From: Devosia sp.
Lineage (GTDB): Bacteria; Pseudomonadota; Alphaproteobacteria; Rhizobiales; Devosiaceae
Assembly: GCA_028290245.1 (NCBI GenBank)
Contig: JAQGKG010000100.1
Coordinates: 1-12,378, forward strand
Reading direction: 5' to 3'
DNA: 12,378 nucleotides
In this document: positions 6,295 to 11,498 of the stretch, piece by piece
Layout of the letters: each line of letters starts with the position of its first letter
Numbering within the stretch: the stretch's first letter is position 1
The notes under the pieces: model-generated
Told to the model about the DNA's origin: nothing
Seen by the model: only the letters and a program-made list of their open reading frames with translations
The model's database searches: none
Program-made: the position numbers and the translations under genes

Positions 6295-6462
6295 CTATTT
6301 CGCTGGCAGTACCGTGGCGGGTTCTTCGGGCGGCAACACCGCACTGTCACCAGGCATGACCCCGCTGAATTCCAGCACAAGCCAAAGAACTACGATCACC
6401 AAGGCCAACACGAACCCACCAACGATAAGGTAGCCAGCTCGACGGTCGGTTTTTTCCTGCAT
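6295..6462 (-). CDS. Small single-span membrane protein, 55 residues
   Basis: This short ORF fills the gap between the M42 peptidase and DUF2934 genes. It encodes a charged N-terminus (MQEKTDRRAGY), one hydrophobic helix at about residues 12-30 rich in Val and Leu, and a proline- and glutamate-containing tail ending PATVLPAK. GGAG (plus-strand CTCC at 6470-6473) lies seven bases before the ATG. The two arginines before the helix predict the N-terminus in the cytoplasm and the tail outside. It starts 62 bases after the M42 stop and is in the same orientation, so it is probably in the same operon. No family is recognised. Start signal, membrane pattern and position make it convincing. Confidence 0.72.
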   Translation of the reverse strand: MQEKTDRRAGYLIVGGFVLALVIVVLWLVLEFSGVMPGDSAVLPPEEPATVLPAK

Positions 6463-6524
6463 TGTTTTGCTCCAGATTTGTCACTCGTCCACACAGTGGT
6501 AGGAGGGCGGTGCCAACAGGCCGA

Positions 6525-7595
6525 CTAAAAAGGCGTGAAGTCAGTTTCTGGCGTAATGCGCCGACAATAGGCTGCCACAAGGCGGGCACAATTCTCCACG
6601 TCGGTCAAACTCAATACCTCGCCGGGGGTGTGCATGTAACGCAGCGGAACACCGAGCAACCCGGTGGCCATGCCGCTTCGGTTGAGCTGCAAGGCACCGG
6701 CGTCGGTCGGGGTCGCTGAAGGGGAGACTTGGACTTGATAGGGTATGCCTTCCTCCTCGGCCGCCTTTTTGACCAGTGAGAACACTGCCCGGTTGGTATT
6801 GGCGCCGGAAGAGACGCTGGGGCCCTTGCCTAGATCGAGCTGCCCTTTCTCGCTCTTGCTGACGCCGGGATAGTCGATGGCGTGTTCCATATCGACGGCT
6901 ATGCCGCTCTGGGCCTCGATGGCAAAGGCCGATGTCTTGGCGCCGCGCGAACCGATCTCTTCTTGCACTGTTCCCACCGCATAGACGCCTACGGAAGGGT
7001 TCAGCCCACCTTCTTCAGCAAGAAGTCGCAGCGCCTCAGCCACAATGAAGAGGCCAGCCTTATTGTCGAAGCCCCTGCCGACGGCCCGGTCACCCAGCAG
7101 CATCTGGAAGTCCTGCTGATAGGTGACGACGTCGCCGAGGCTAACGACCTGCTCGGCCTCTGCCCTGGAGGCGGCGCCAATGTCGATCCAAAGCTCTTTC
7201 AGCAGTGGCTTCTGCTTGAGCTCGTCGGGGTCCATCAGGTGAATGGCCTTACGCCCAACAACACCCCCAACACGACCATCCTGGGCGTAAACCCAAACGG
7301 TCTGTCCAATCGGGATGACGCTGTCGTGGCCACCTATAGCGCTGAAGAACAGCAAGCCATTGTCGTCGACGTAATGGATAATGAAGCCGATCTCATCCAT
7401 GTGTCCGGCCAGCATGATCTTCATTTCGGCAGTTCGATTTAAGACCGCCGTTACATTGCCATGCACATCCGTCGATACGGCATCCGCAAAGGGTTGCACA
7501 TAGTCTCTGTAGCGCTGGGCAACCACATGTTCGTATCCGCTTGGCGATGATGTCTGGACCAGTTTACGCAGGAAGGAGAGCGATTGTTCACGCAT
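6525..7595 (-). CDS. M42-family metallo-aminopeptidase
   Basis: The 356-residue protein is a full-length M42 peptidase (glutamyl aminopeptidase / tetrahedral aminopeptidase kind; often annotated as endoglucanase). Metal and catalytic residues are visible: H65 and D67 in AGHMDE, D177 in GFDNKAG, E212-E213 in TVQEEIG (E212 general base, E213 ligand), D235 in AVDMEH and H322 in YMHTPGE. The segment between about residues 70 and 165 is the inserted beta domain used in assembly of the dodecameric shell in this family. It trims peptides in the cytoplasm; there is no signal peptide. The ATG overlaps the TGA of the upstream response regulator by one base (TGATG) and lacks its own ribosome binding site, so translation should depend on the regulator gene. 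This pairing is unusual and is discussed among the findings. Confidence 0.95.
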   Translation of the reverse strand: MREQSLSFLRKLVQTSSPSGYEHVVAQRYRDYVQPFADAVSTDVHGNVTAVLNRTAEMKIMLAGHMDEIGFIIHYVDDNGLLFFSAIGGHDSVIPIGQTVWVYAQDGRVGGVVGRKAIHLMDPDELKQKPLLKELWIDIGAASRAEAEQVVSLGDVVTYQQDFQMLLGDRAVGRGFDNKAGLFIVAEALRLLAEEGGLNPSVGVYAVGTVQEEIGSRGAKTSAFAIEAQSGIAVDMEHAIDYPGVSKSEKGQLDLGKGPSVSSGANTNRAVFSLVKKAAEEEGIPYQVQVSPSATPTDAGALQLNRSGMATGLLGVPLRYMHTPGEVLSLTDVENCARLVAAYCRRITPETDFTPF

Positions 7596-8020
7596 CAGGT
7601 GACTTGTCCATTCTGGTTGAAAGAGGCGGGAATTTCCGAGCGCTTTCTTAGCCTCTGGATAGCGGCCAGCAGCCTAGTGGGAAGAGTTGGTTTGGGTAGA
7701 AACTCGGCCTTCGGGGGCAATTCACCGGCCATAGGTCGGCGAGCTCCGGAAACAACAATGATGTCGATGTGCGGCCATACAAAGCCGACATGGTTGGCCA
7801 AGATTATACCACTGCGCGAACCGGGCATGCTTATGTCGGTGATAAGACCAGCGACGACCTCGGCATCGCTGTCGAGCAGCGTAAGCGCTTCGGCGGTGCT
7901 ACTCGCTTCCATCGCTGTGTAGCCGCATTGCTCTACCACGCCCCGGAGCTCCAAGCGCACGAGTGGCTCGTCATCAACGATTAGAATGGCTTGGGGGTGG
8001 TCAATCGACGTACTTGTCAT
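7595..8020 (-). CDS. Single-domain response regulator
   Basis: The 141-residue protein is one receiver domain and nothing else. AILIVDDEP supplies acidic residues D16, D17 and E18, LITDISMPG supplies the phosphoacceptor D62, S91 in VVSGA is the switch position and K110 in FLPKP the conserved lysine, so phosphorylation should be possible. About 25 residues after the lysine are a helix and a polar tail (NQNGQ). With no output domain it must signal by protein contact, as CheY-like or phosphorelay proteins do. It is the first gene of the minus-strand operon and is coupled to the M42 peptidase. No kinase lies within the window. ATG 8020 fits the start of the domain; upstream GAG-TGG is a weak ribosome binding site. 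Confidence 0.92.
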   Translation of the reverse strand: MTSTSIDHPQAILIVDDEPLVRLELRGVVEQCGYTAMEASSTAEALTLLDSDAEVVAGLITDISMPGSRSGIILANHVGFVWPHIDIIVVSGARRPMAGELPPKAEFLPKPTLPTRLLAAIQRLRKRSEIPASFNQNGQVT

Positions 8021-8138
8021 CCACTCGAAATGAGAATTGCAAAGGCTGGTTCCTCCGACATCATAGGTTTCTAACGTGGGTGAAAGCGGAACTCCCGCAG
8101 GCGAAAATGCTTAGCGCTGGCCTAGTCAGGAGCAGCCT
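8021..8138. promoter_or_regulatory. Divergent promoter region with two GGAAC boxes
   Basis: The 118 bases between the minus-strand operon and the plus-strand leader ORF carry GGAAC on each strand: minus at 8053-8049 with CATT 16 bases on, and plus at 8088-8092 with GCTT 16 bases on. GGAAC-N16/17-CGTT is the known promoter pattern of the alphaproteobacterial general stress sigma factor EcfG. Both -10 parts deviate, so these are candidates only. Confidence 0.25.
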
Positions 8139-8201
8139 ATGAACTTACTTTTTCGCGTTGAAAAACCAAACTCCCCAAGTGCGGCGGCGAGGCTATCATG
8201 A
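8139..8201 (+). CDS. 20-residue leader ORF overlapping the metallopeptidase start
   Basis: A 20-codon ORF (MNLLFRVEKPNSPSAAARLS) has AGGAG at 8128-8132, six bases before its ATG, the best ribosome binding site in this region. Its TGA (8199-8201) overlaps the ATG (8198-8200) of the zinc-ribbon metallopeptidase in the classic ATGA arrangement, in a different frame. Ribosomes finishing the leader would be placed on the next start codon. The main gene also has a GAGG five bases before its ATG, inside the leader. Function could be translational coupling or a regulated leader peptide; there is no run of a single codon type pointing to amino-acid attenuation. The peptide itself may have no function. 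Confidence 0.55.
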   Translation: MNLLFRVEKPNSPSAAARLS

Positions 8202-9274
8202 AGCTTTTCTCATGTGGCTCGTGCGGCAATACAGTGTATTTCGAGAACGTAAGCTGCGAGCAGTGTGGCCATGCCCTTGGCTACGCTCCGGATCTCATTG
8301 AAATGCTCGCGCTCGATCCGGATGGCGGCGTGCTGGTGAACGTGGCTGATCGAACCGGGCGCTTTGCGTACTGCGCCAACCATCAGCACGGCGCTTGCAA
8401 CTGGCTAGTTCCGGCAGGTGTTCAGGCCGAGCAATACTGCGTGGCGTGCCGGCACAACGATACCGTGCCGCCGCTCGCCGACCCGGTCAACGTTTTCCAC
8501 TGGCAGGCTATGGAGCGCGCCAAGAAGCGCCTGTTTTACTCGTTGCTGCGCCTGCAGCTGCCGCTTGCCACGCGCGACGAAGATCCGGAGCATGGCCTCA
8601 GCTTCCGTTTTTTGGCCGACGACGGCGCCGGATCTGCTCCGGTGATGACTGGCCACGATAATGGCATCATCACCATTGCCCTGATCGAAGCGGATGACGC
8701 GCAGCGCGAGGCGCGGCGCACCAGCATGGGAGAGCCCTATCGCACGCTGCTCGGGCATTTCCGCCACGAAGTCGGCCATCACTACTGGGACCTTTTGGTT
8801 CGATCGGAACCCAATCTTTCCACTTTCCGAAATTTGTTCGGCGACGAGAGCGTTGACTATGGCGACGCGCTTCAGCGGCACTATGCCCAAGGCGCGCCTG
8901 CGGATTGGCCGCAACGATTCATAAGCGCTTACGCCACCGCTCACCCATGGGAGGACTTTGCCGAGAGCTGGGCCCACTATCTCCTTATAGTCGACACCGT
9001 CGAAACAGCCCTTGCCTTCAACGTCGGTGCAGCGCCTGCGGCGGATAAGGACGCAAGCCTCGCCGTAAAAGTGGACATTGATCCCTACACCAACGTCCTT
9101 TTTGCGCCCATCGTCGACAATTGGGTGCCTTTGACTCTTCTGTTGAACAACTTGAACCGAGCCGTAGGGCAGCCAGATGCCTACCCCTTCGTGCTTTCGC
9201 CTGCCGTCGTTGAAAAGCTGAGCTTTATCCACTCTCTGGTTCGTAACCACCTCATGCGGCGGGATGCGCAGTGA
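8198..9274 (+). CDS. Zinc-ribbon putative metallopeptidase (COG4307, DUF2248 type)
   Basis: The 358-residue protein has an N-terminal zinc-ribbon (C6-x2-C9, C20-x2-C23) and a second cysteine set (C59, C67, C81-x2-C84), then a metallopeptidase-like domain with H190-E-V-G-H194-x3-D198, the HExxH signature with an added aspartate in third-ligand position, and FAESWAHYLL further on as a further conserved element. This matches the COG4307 family with a C-terminal putative zinc-binding metallopeptidase domain (Peptidase_Mx type). No signal peptide is visible, so it should be cytoplasmic. Substrate is unknown. The start at 8198 overlaps the stop of the leader ORF. A single-domain response regulator follows 83 bases later on the same strand. 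Confidence 0.93.
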   Translation: MKLFSCGSCGNTVYFENVSCEQCGHALGYAPDLIEMLALDPDGGVLVNVADRTGRFAYCANHQHGACNWLVPAGVQAEQYCVACRHNDTVPPLADPVNVFHWQAMERAKKRLFYSLLRLQLPLATRDEDPEHGLSFRFLADDGAGSAPVMTGHDNGIITIALIEADDAQREARRTSMGEPYRTLLGHFRHEVGHHYWDLLVRSEPNLSTFRNLFGDESVDYGDALQRHYAQGAPADWPQRFISAYATAHPWEDFAESWAHYLLIVDTVETALAFNVGAAPAADKDASLAVKVDIDPYTNVLFAPIVDNWVPLTLLLNNLNRAVGQPDAYPFVLSPAVVEKLSFIHSLVRNHLMRRDAQ

Positions 9275-9357
9275 GACAATCGTCCGCTCTCCGACGGTCC
9301 GAAACGCCTTTGCGCGGCGCTGCGTAATCAACGCCTTGTGAGACGAAAGAGGACACT

Positions 9358-9741
9358 ATGCGTGAAAGTAACATTTTTGGCGGCAGGCGGATCCTACTGG
9401 CAGAAGACGACTACTTCGTAGTCATGCAGATGGTTCAGGATCTGGAGAAGAGCGGCGCCCAGGTTATCGGTCCGGTTCCAAGCGTCGAGAAAGCGCTCGA
9501 TAGGATCGAAAAGCTGTCCGGCATCACAGGGGCCATTCTCGATATCAACCTGCAGGGAGAGCTTGTATTTCCTGTGGCAGACGAGCTGAGCAAGCGACGC
9601 ATCCCATTTGTGTTTGCGTCTGGCTATGATGCAGCAACCATTCCCCACCGGTTTGCAGACGTTACGCTTATTCAGAAGCCCACTTCCGTGGAACGAATTG
9701 CCGAGGTTTTGTTCGGAAGCGAGTTCTGCTCCGATTGCTAG
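9358..9741 (+). CDS. Single-domain response regulator
   Basis: A 127-residue receiver domain with no output domain: ILLAEDDYF supplies E16, D17 and D18, GAILDINLQGE supplies phosphoacceptor D62, S88 lies in FVFASGYD and K107 in LIQKPT. The D-I-N-L-x-G-E phrase is typical of a receiver group common in alphaproteobacteria. It differs from the receiver at 7595-8020 in sequence, so the two are not recent duplicates. ATG 9358 is preceded by AGAGGA. The C-terminus ends with two cysteines (FCSDC), which is uncommon for this fold. Partner kinase and target are not in the window. Confidence 0.93.
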   Translation: MRESNIFGGRRILLAEDDYFVVMQMVQDLEKSGAQVIGPVPSVEKALDRIEKLSGITGAILDINLQGELVFPVADELSKRRIPFVFASGYDAATIPHRFADVTLIQKPTSVERIAEVLFGSEFCSDC

Positions 9742-9809
9742 AAAGCACTTCGCCTAGGTCCGCGTCGCCGGATGCTGGAGACAAGCTATGTTGGAGGATT
9801 GGCCCCCGG

Positions 9810-9835
9810 GGAACGAAAGGCATAGTCGTCTCATT
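9810..9835 (+). promoter_or_regulatory. Candidate stress-type promoter, GGAAC-N17-CATT
   Basis: GGAAC at 9810-9814 and CATT at 9832-9835 are 17 bases apart, and the start codon of the small protein at 9867 lies 31 bases downstream with a ribosome binding site between. The spacing suits an EcfG-type promoter but the -10 differs from CGTT at one position. Weak support. Confidence 0.25.
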
Positions 9836-9866
9836 GGCCGGGCACTCAGCAAAACGGAGACCCACA

Positions 9867-10070
9867 ATGACCGGCCAGCCGAACAAGGACAATCCGTCAG
9901 AACCCTCCAGCAGCGCGATGACTCCGGAGCAAATTCGCCAGGCGACGCAGGAGAACCAGGACCGGAACCGACCCGACCAGAACCAGAACCAGAACCAGAC
10001 GGAAGCACCCGGAAGAGATTACGAGGTACAAAAGAATGGGATCGACGAACTCGGGGATAGCAAAAAATGA
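9867..10070 (+). CDS. Small disordered hydrophilic protein with Asn-Gln repeat
   Basis: The 67-residue protein is rich in Asn, Gln, Asp, Glu and Pro and has almost no hydrophobic residues, so it is probably disordered. A short helix-like stretch (TPEQIRQATQENQ) at about residues 19-31 is followed by N-Q repeats encoded by tandem AACCAG units, then a motif ending GIDELGDSKK. ATG 9867 has GGAG at 9856-9859, seven bases away; the frame is open upstream but without a start signal. Its stop overlaps the next ATG by four bases (ATGA). An overlapping frame from 9788 also has a good ribosome binding site but its residue pattern is less protein-like. No family recognised; a stress-type small protein is possible from context. 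Confidence 0.72.
   Translation: MTGQPNKDNPSEPSSSAMTPEQIRQATQENQDRNRPDQNQNQNQTEAPGRDYEVQKNGIDELGDSKK
9975..9998 (+). repeat. Hexanucleotide tandem repeat (AACCAG)
   Basis: Three perfect AACCAG units (9981-9998) follow one unit with a single change (GACCAG, 9975-9980). They encode the D-Q-N-Q-N-Q-N-Q stretch. Because the unit is six bases, copy-number change adds or removes two residues without changing the frame. Confidence 0.85.
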
Positions 10071-10267
10071 GCTTCCCTCCAATGGATCCAAGCCCGACAG
10101 CGCCTGATCCCGGCCCAGTGCCCCCGTTTCCACGCCCGATCGATGATGCCCCAAAAGAGGGCGGAGATATTCCCGCTCCGGACAAGGGAAACCCTACTGA
10201 AAACCCGCAGCCGGGACCCACTATACCACCCGAGCGAGCGCCTTTTCCGGATCACCTGCCCATCTAA
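10067..10267 (+). CDS. Small proline-rich protein, translationally overlapped
   Basis: The 66-residue product is about one third proline (23 residues), with many P-x-P steps and acidic residues, and ends FPDHLPI. It would be extended and disordered. Its ATG lies inside the ATGA overlap with the preceding stop, the usual sign of coupled translation, and it has no other ribosome binding site. Composition bias means chance ORFs of this kind occur in GC-rich DNA, so reality is less certain than for its neighbour. No homologue is recognised. It and the 67-residue protein could form an interacting pair, by position only. Confidence 0.6.
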   Translation: MSFPPMDPSPTAPDPGPVPPFPRPIDDAPKEGGDIPAPDKGNPTENPQPGPTIPPERAPFPDHLPI

Positions 10268-10353
10268 GTGTACTGCGTGCAGGCGCTCCTGGGCTGTGTC
10301 GTGGATTTACAAAGCGATGATCGCCGTTCGCCTATTAACCCAGGTCAGGGATA

Positions 10354-10379
10354 GGAACAATGTCGTCACGCAGCGCGTC
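10354..10379 (+). promoter_or_regulatory. Candidate promoter, GGAAC-N17-CGTC
   Basis: GGAAC at 10354-10358 and CGTC at 10376-10379 are 17 bases apart, one base from the EcfG-type GGAAC-N17-CGTT pattern. The next supported start is at 10513, giving a leader of about 130 bases. The rest of the 245-base gap (10268-10512) shows no convincing gene. Confidence 0.25.
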
Positions 10380-10483
10380 TTCATGGTGAAATGGGCATCC
10401 GGCCGCCGCCTCCATGGCCCGATGTTACGGGCATCCAGACCCATCTGGCATACTAAATAGATCCGGCGCACCATCGGTTAACA

Positions 10484-10497
10484 GGATCGTCTGATCC
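10484..10497 (+). other. Small hairpin directly upstream of a ribosome binding site
   Basis: GGATC (10484-10488) and GATCC (10493-10497) form a 5-bp stem with a GTCT loop, ending three bases before AAGGAG (10501-10506). It may affect ribosome access to the gene at 10513, or be chance. Confidence 0.3.
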
Positions 10498-10512
10498 AGC
10501 AAGGAGTTCATC

Positions 10513-10773
10513 ATGACGGGAAACAAAATGGGTGGCCGTTCGCTCGGCCAGCACGGCGCAAAGGGTGCCGGACCGGGACCGGTTGAGACCTTTGACGAAA
10601 TGGACCTTGCCTCAGACCTCAAGAACAAGGCCAGCTTGCGTGGCGGTGGACGAGTCCACACGAGAGAAGCCGAGGCGGACGTCAACGGTAAAACCGATTC
10701 ACTGATCGAGAGCTTTGAAAAGCTCGACAAGGACGTTCGGGCAGAGCGCGATCTCGGCAAGCACAAGGAGTAG
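10513..10773 (+). CDS. Small hydrophilic protein of unknown function
   Basis: The 86-residue protein has a glycine-rich start (GGRSLGQHGAKGAGPGP), a middle part DEMDLASDLKNKASLRGGGR and a charged helical end (SLIESFEKLDKDVRAERDLGKHKE). It is very hydrophilic and has no cysteine, signal peptide or membrane segment. AAGGAG at 10501-10506, six bases before the ATG, is an excellent ribosome binding site. The pattern recalls small stress-related proteins but no family is recognised. A hairpin about 50 bases after its stop may end the transcript. Confidence 0.78.
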   Translation: MTGNKMGGRSLGQHGAKGAGPGPVETFDEMDLASDLKNKASLRGGGRVHTREAEADVNGKTDSLIESFEKLDKDVRAERDLGKHKE

Positions 10774-10823
10774 CGCCTGCTGAGGACCACAAAGAAGCTG
10801 AACCAATGAAGCTCATTGCATCC

Positions 10824-10846
10824 AGGCCGCTGTTTCCCAGCGGTTT
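10824..10846 (+). terminator. Stem-loop with short T-run after the 86-residue gene
   Basis: CCGCTG (10827-10832) and CAGCGG (10838-10843) form a 6-bp stem with a 5-base loop; AGG before and TTT after extend it by one A-U and two G-U pairs in RNA. The three T residues are the only tract, so it would be a weak intrinsic terminator. Confidence 0.4.
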
Positions 10847-11018
10847 AGCTGCGGCCCATATGATGCGAGGTCGCTAGCCAAGTCTAATGCGTAAATCTGA
10901 ACACGGTCATGAGCTGCTGCCGACTACTTGGCTACCGTTGGCGGCAGCAAATAGGACGCCCATCCCGGGAGCGTCATAGCGCGAATGCCTGTATCACGGT
11001 GCAACGACGCTCACATTT

Positions 11019-11032
11019 CCGCACACGTGCGG
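11019..11032. promoter_or_regulatory. 14-bp palindrome upstream of the 51-residue gene
   Basis: CCGCACACGTGCGG reads as CCGCAC, two bases, GTGCGG. It ends 11 bases before the AAGGA ribosome binding site of the gene at 11056. It could be an operator or a short leader hairpin; nothing else supports either. A second loose stem, GCTGCCG/CGGCAGC, lies at 10916-10948. Nothing gene-like was found in the rest of 10847-11055. Confidence 0.35.
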
Positions 11033-11055
11033 TACAGAGCTTTAAGGATACTAAA

Positions 11056-11211
11056 GTGACAAAGAAAGTTCTAACCAAGCGCGACAACCAGGCGAATAGC
11101 GGTCAGGTCGTTCAACAGTTTGCTTCGGGTGGATCGGCAATGCCGACGCCCGGATCGACTCTGGTGGCTCAGTCATTTTCTACTTTGGGAGAAAATGATG
11201 CACGCCTTTGA
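11056..11211 (+). CDS. Small protein with GTG start, 51 residues
   Basis: From GTG 11056 the frame encodes VTKKVLTKRDNQANSG and continues to GENDARL, 51 residues: a basic N-terminus, then a polar Ser, Gly and Gln part. AAGGA at 11044-11048, seven bases before the GTG, is an ideal ribosome binding site, while the ATG further upstream in this frame (10909) has none and reads through structured non-coding sequence. No membrane segment or family is seen. It overlaps the next small gene by 14 bases, whose ribosome binding site is inside this gene. Short length keeps confidence moderate. Confidence 0.6.
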   Translation: MTKKVLTKRDNQANSGQVVQQFASGGSAMPTPGSTLVAQSFSTLGENDARL

Positions 11212-11413
11212 AAGAATGGTTGGTGGGCAACGCTGGCTGCTCTTGGTGAGCCGACAAATGCCTGAAGCCTTCCCGCAGAAATTCAAGGGTCAAACTTGGT
11301 CGCCCTGCCTGCTTAGCAAGATCGAAGCAGATAAGTTGAAGCCGCACTGCCGCGACGTAAGGGATCTCGGTTACGCCGTGGTATATGCGCCCCCAGAGAG
11401 CCCGTCCGACTAA
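11198..11413 (+). CDS. Small basic protein, 71 residues, unknown function
   Basis: ATG 11198 has GGGAG at 11187-11191, six bases away; an ATG one codon earlier is too close. The product begins MHAFERMVGGQRWLLLVSRQ, has a central basic part with two cysteines and a histidine (SPCLLSKIEADKLKPHC, about residues 36-52) and ends YAVVYAPPESPSD. The long open frame upstream (from 11120) is read only because the previous gene lacks stops in that frame. It overlaps the 51-residue gene by 14 bases, which implies coupled translation. No family is recognised. The ending and the strong ribosome binding site favour a real gene. Confidence 0.58.
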   Translation: MHAFERMVGGQRWLLLVSRQMPEAFPQKFKGQTWSPCLLSKIEADKLKPHCRDVRDLGYAVVYAPPESPSD

Positions 11414-11432
11414 AAGCATTGGCCTTAGTGTA

Positions 11433-11480
11433 AAGGTACCGATACGAAGAAGCTGCGGTTCAACTCGCTATCGGAACCTT
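11433..11480. terminator. 12-bp inverted repeat between convergent genes
   Basis: AAGGTACCGATA (11433-11444) and TATCGGAACCTT (11469-11480) are inverted copies matching at 11 of 12 positions, 24 bases apart. It lies between the end of the small-gene cluster (11413) and the end of the NADH dehydrogenase gene (11499). Position suggests a bidirectional terminator or mRNA end structure, though the loop is long and there is no T-run. Confidence 0.45.
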
Positions 11481-11498
11481 CCGCGCCATCTCGGAGCC

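Noticed and set aside
8405..9331. 308-codon minus-strand frame opposite the zinc-ribbon metallopeptidase
   Set aside because: It is the antisense shadow of a gene with clear HExxH and zinc-ribbon motifs and shows no domain of its own.
9788..10060. 90-codon frame overlapping the Asn/Gln-repeat gene, with GGAG seven bases before its ATG
   Set aside because: Its E-P repeats come from the same hexamer read in another frame, and the 9867 frame has better third-position GC and the coupled downstream gene. The good ribosome binding site leaves some doubt; a short translated leader is possible.
10382..10460. Short ORF just after the GGAAC-N17-CGTC candidate
   Set aside because: No ribosome binding site and only 25 codons; nothing beyond an ATG and a stop supports it.
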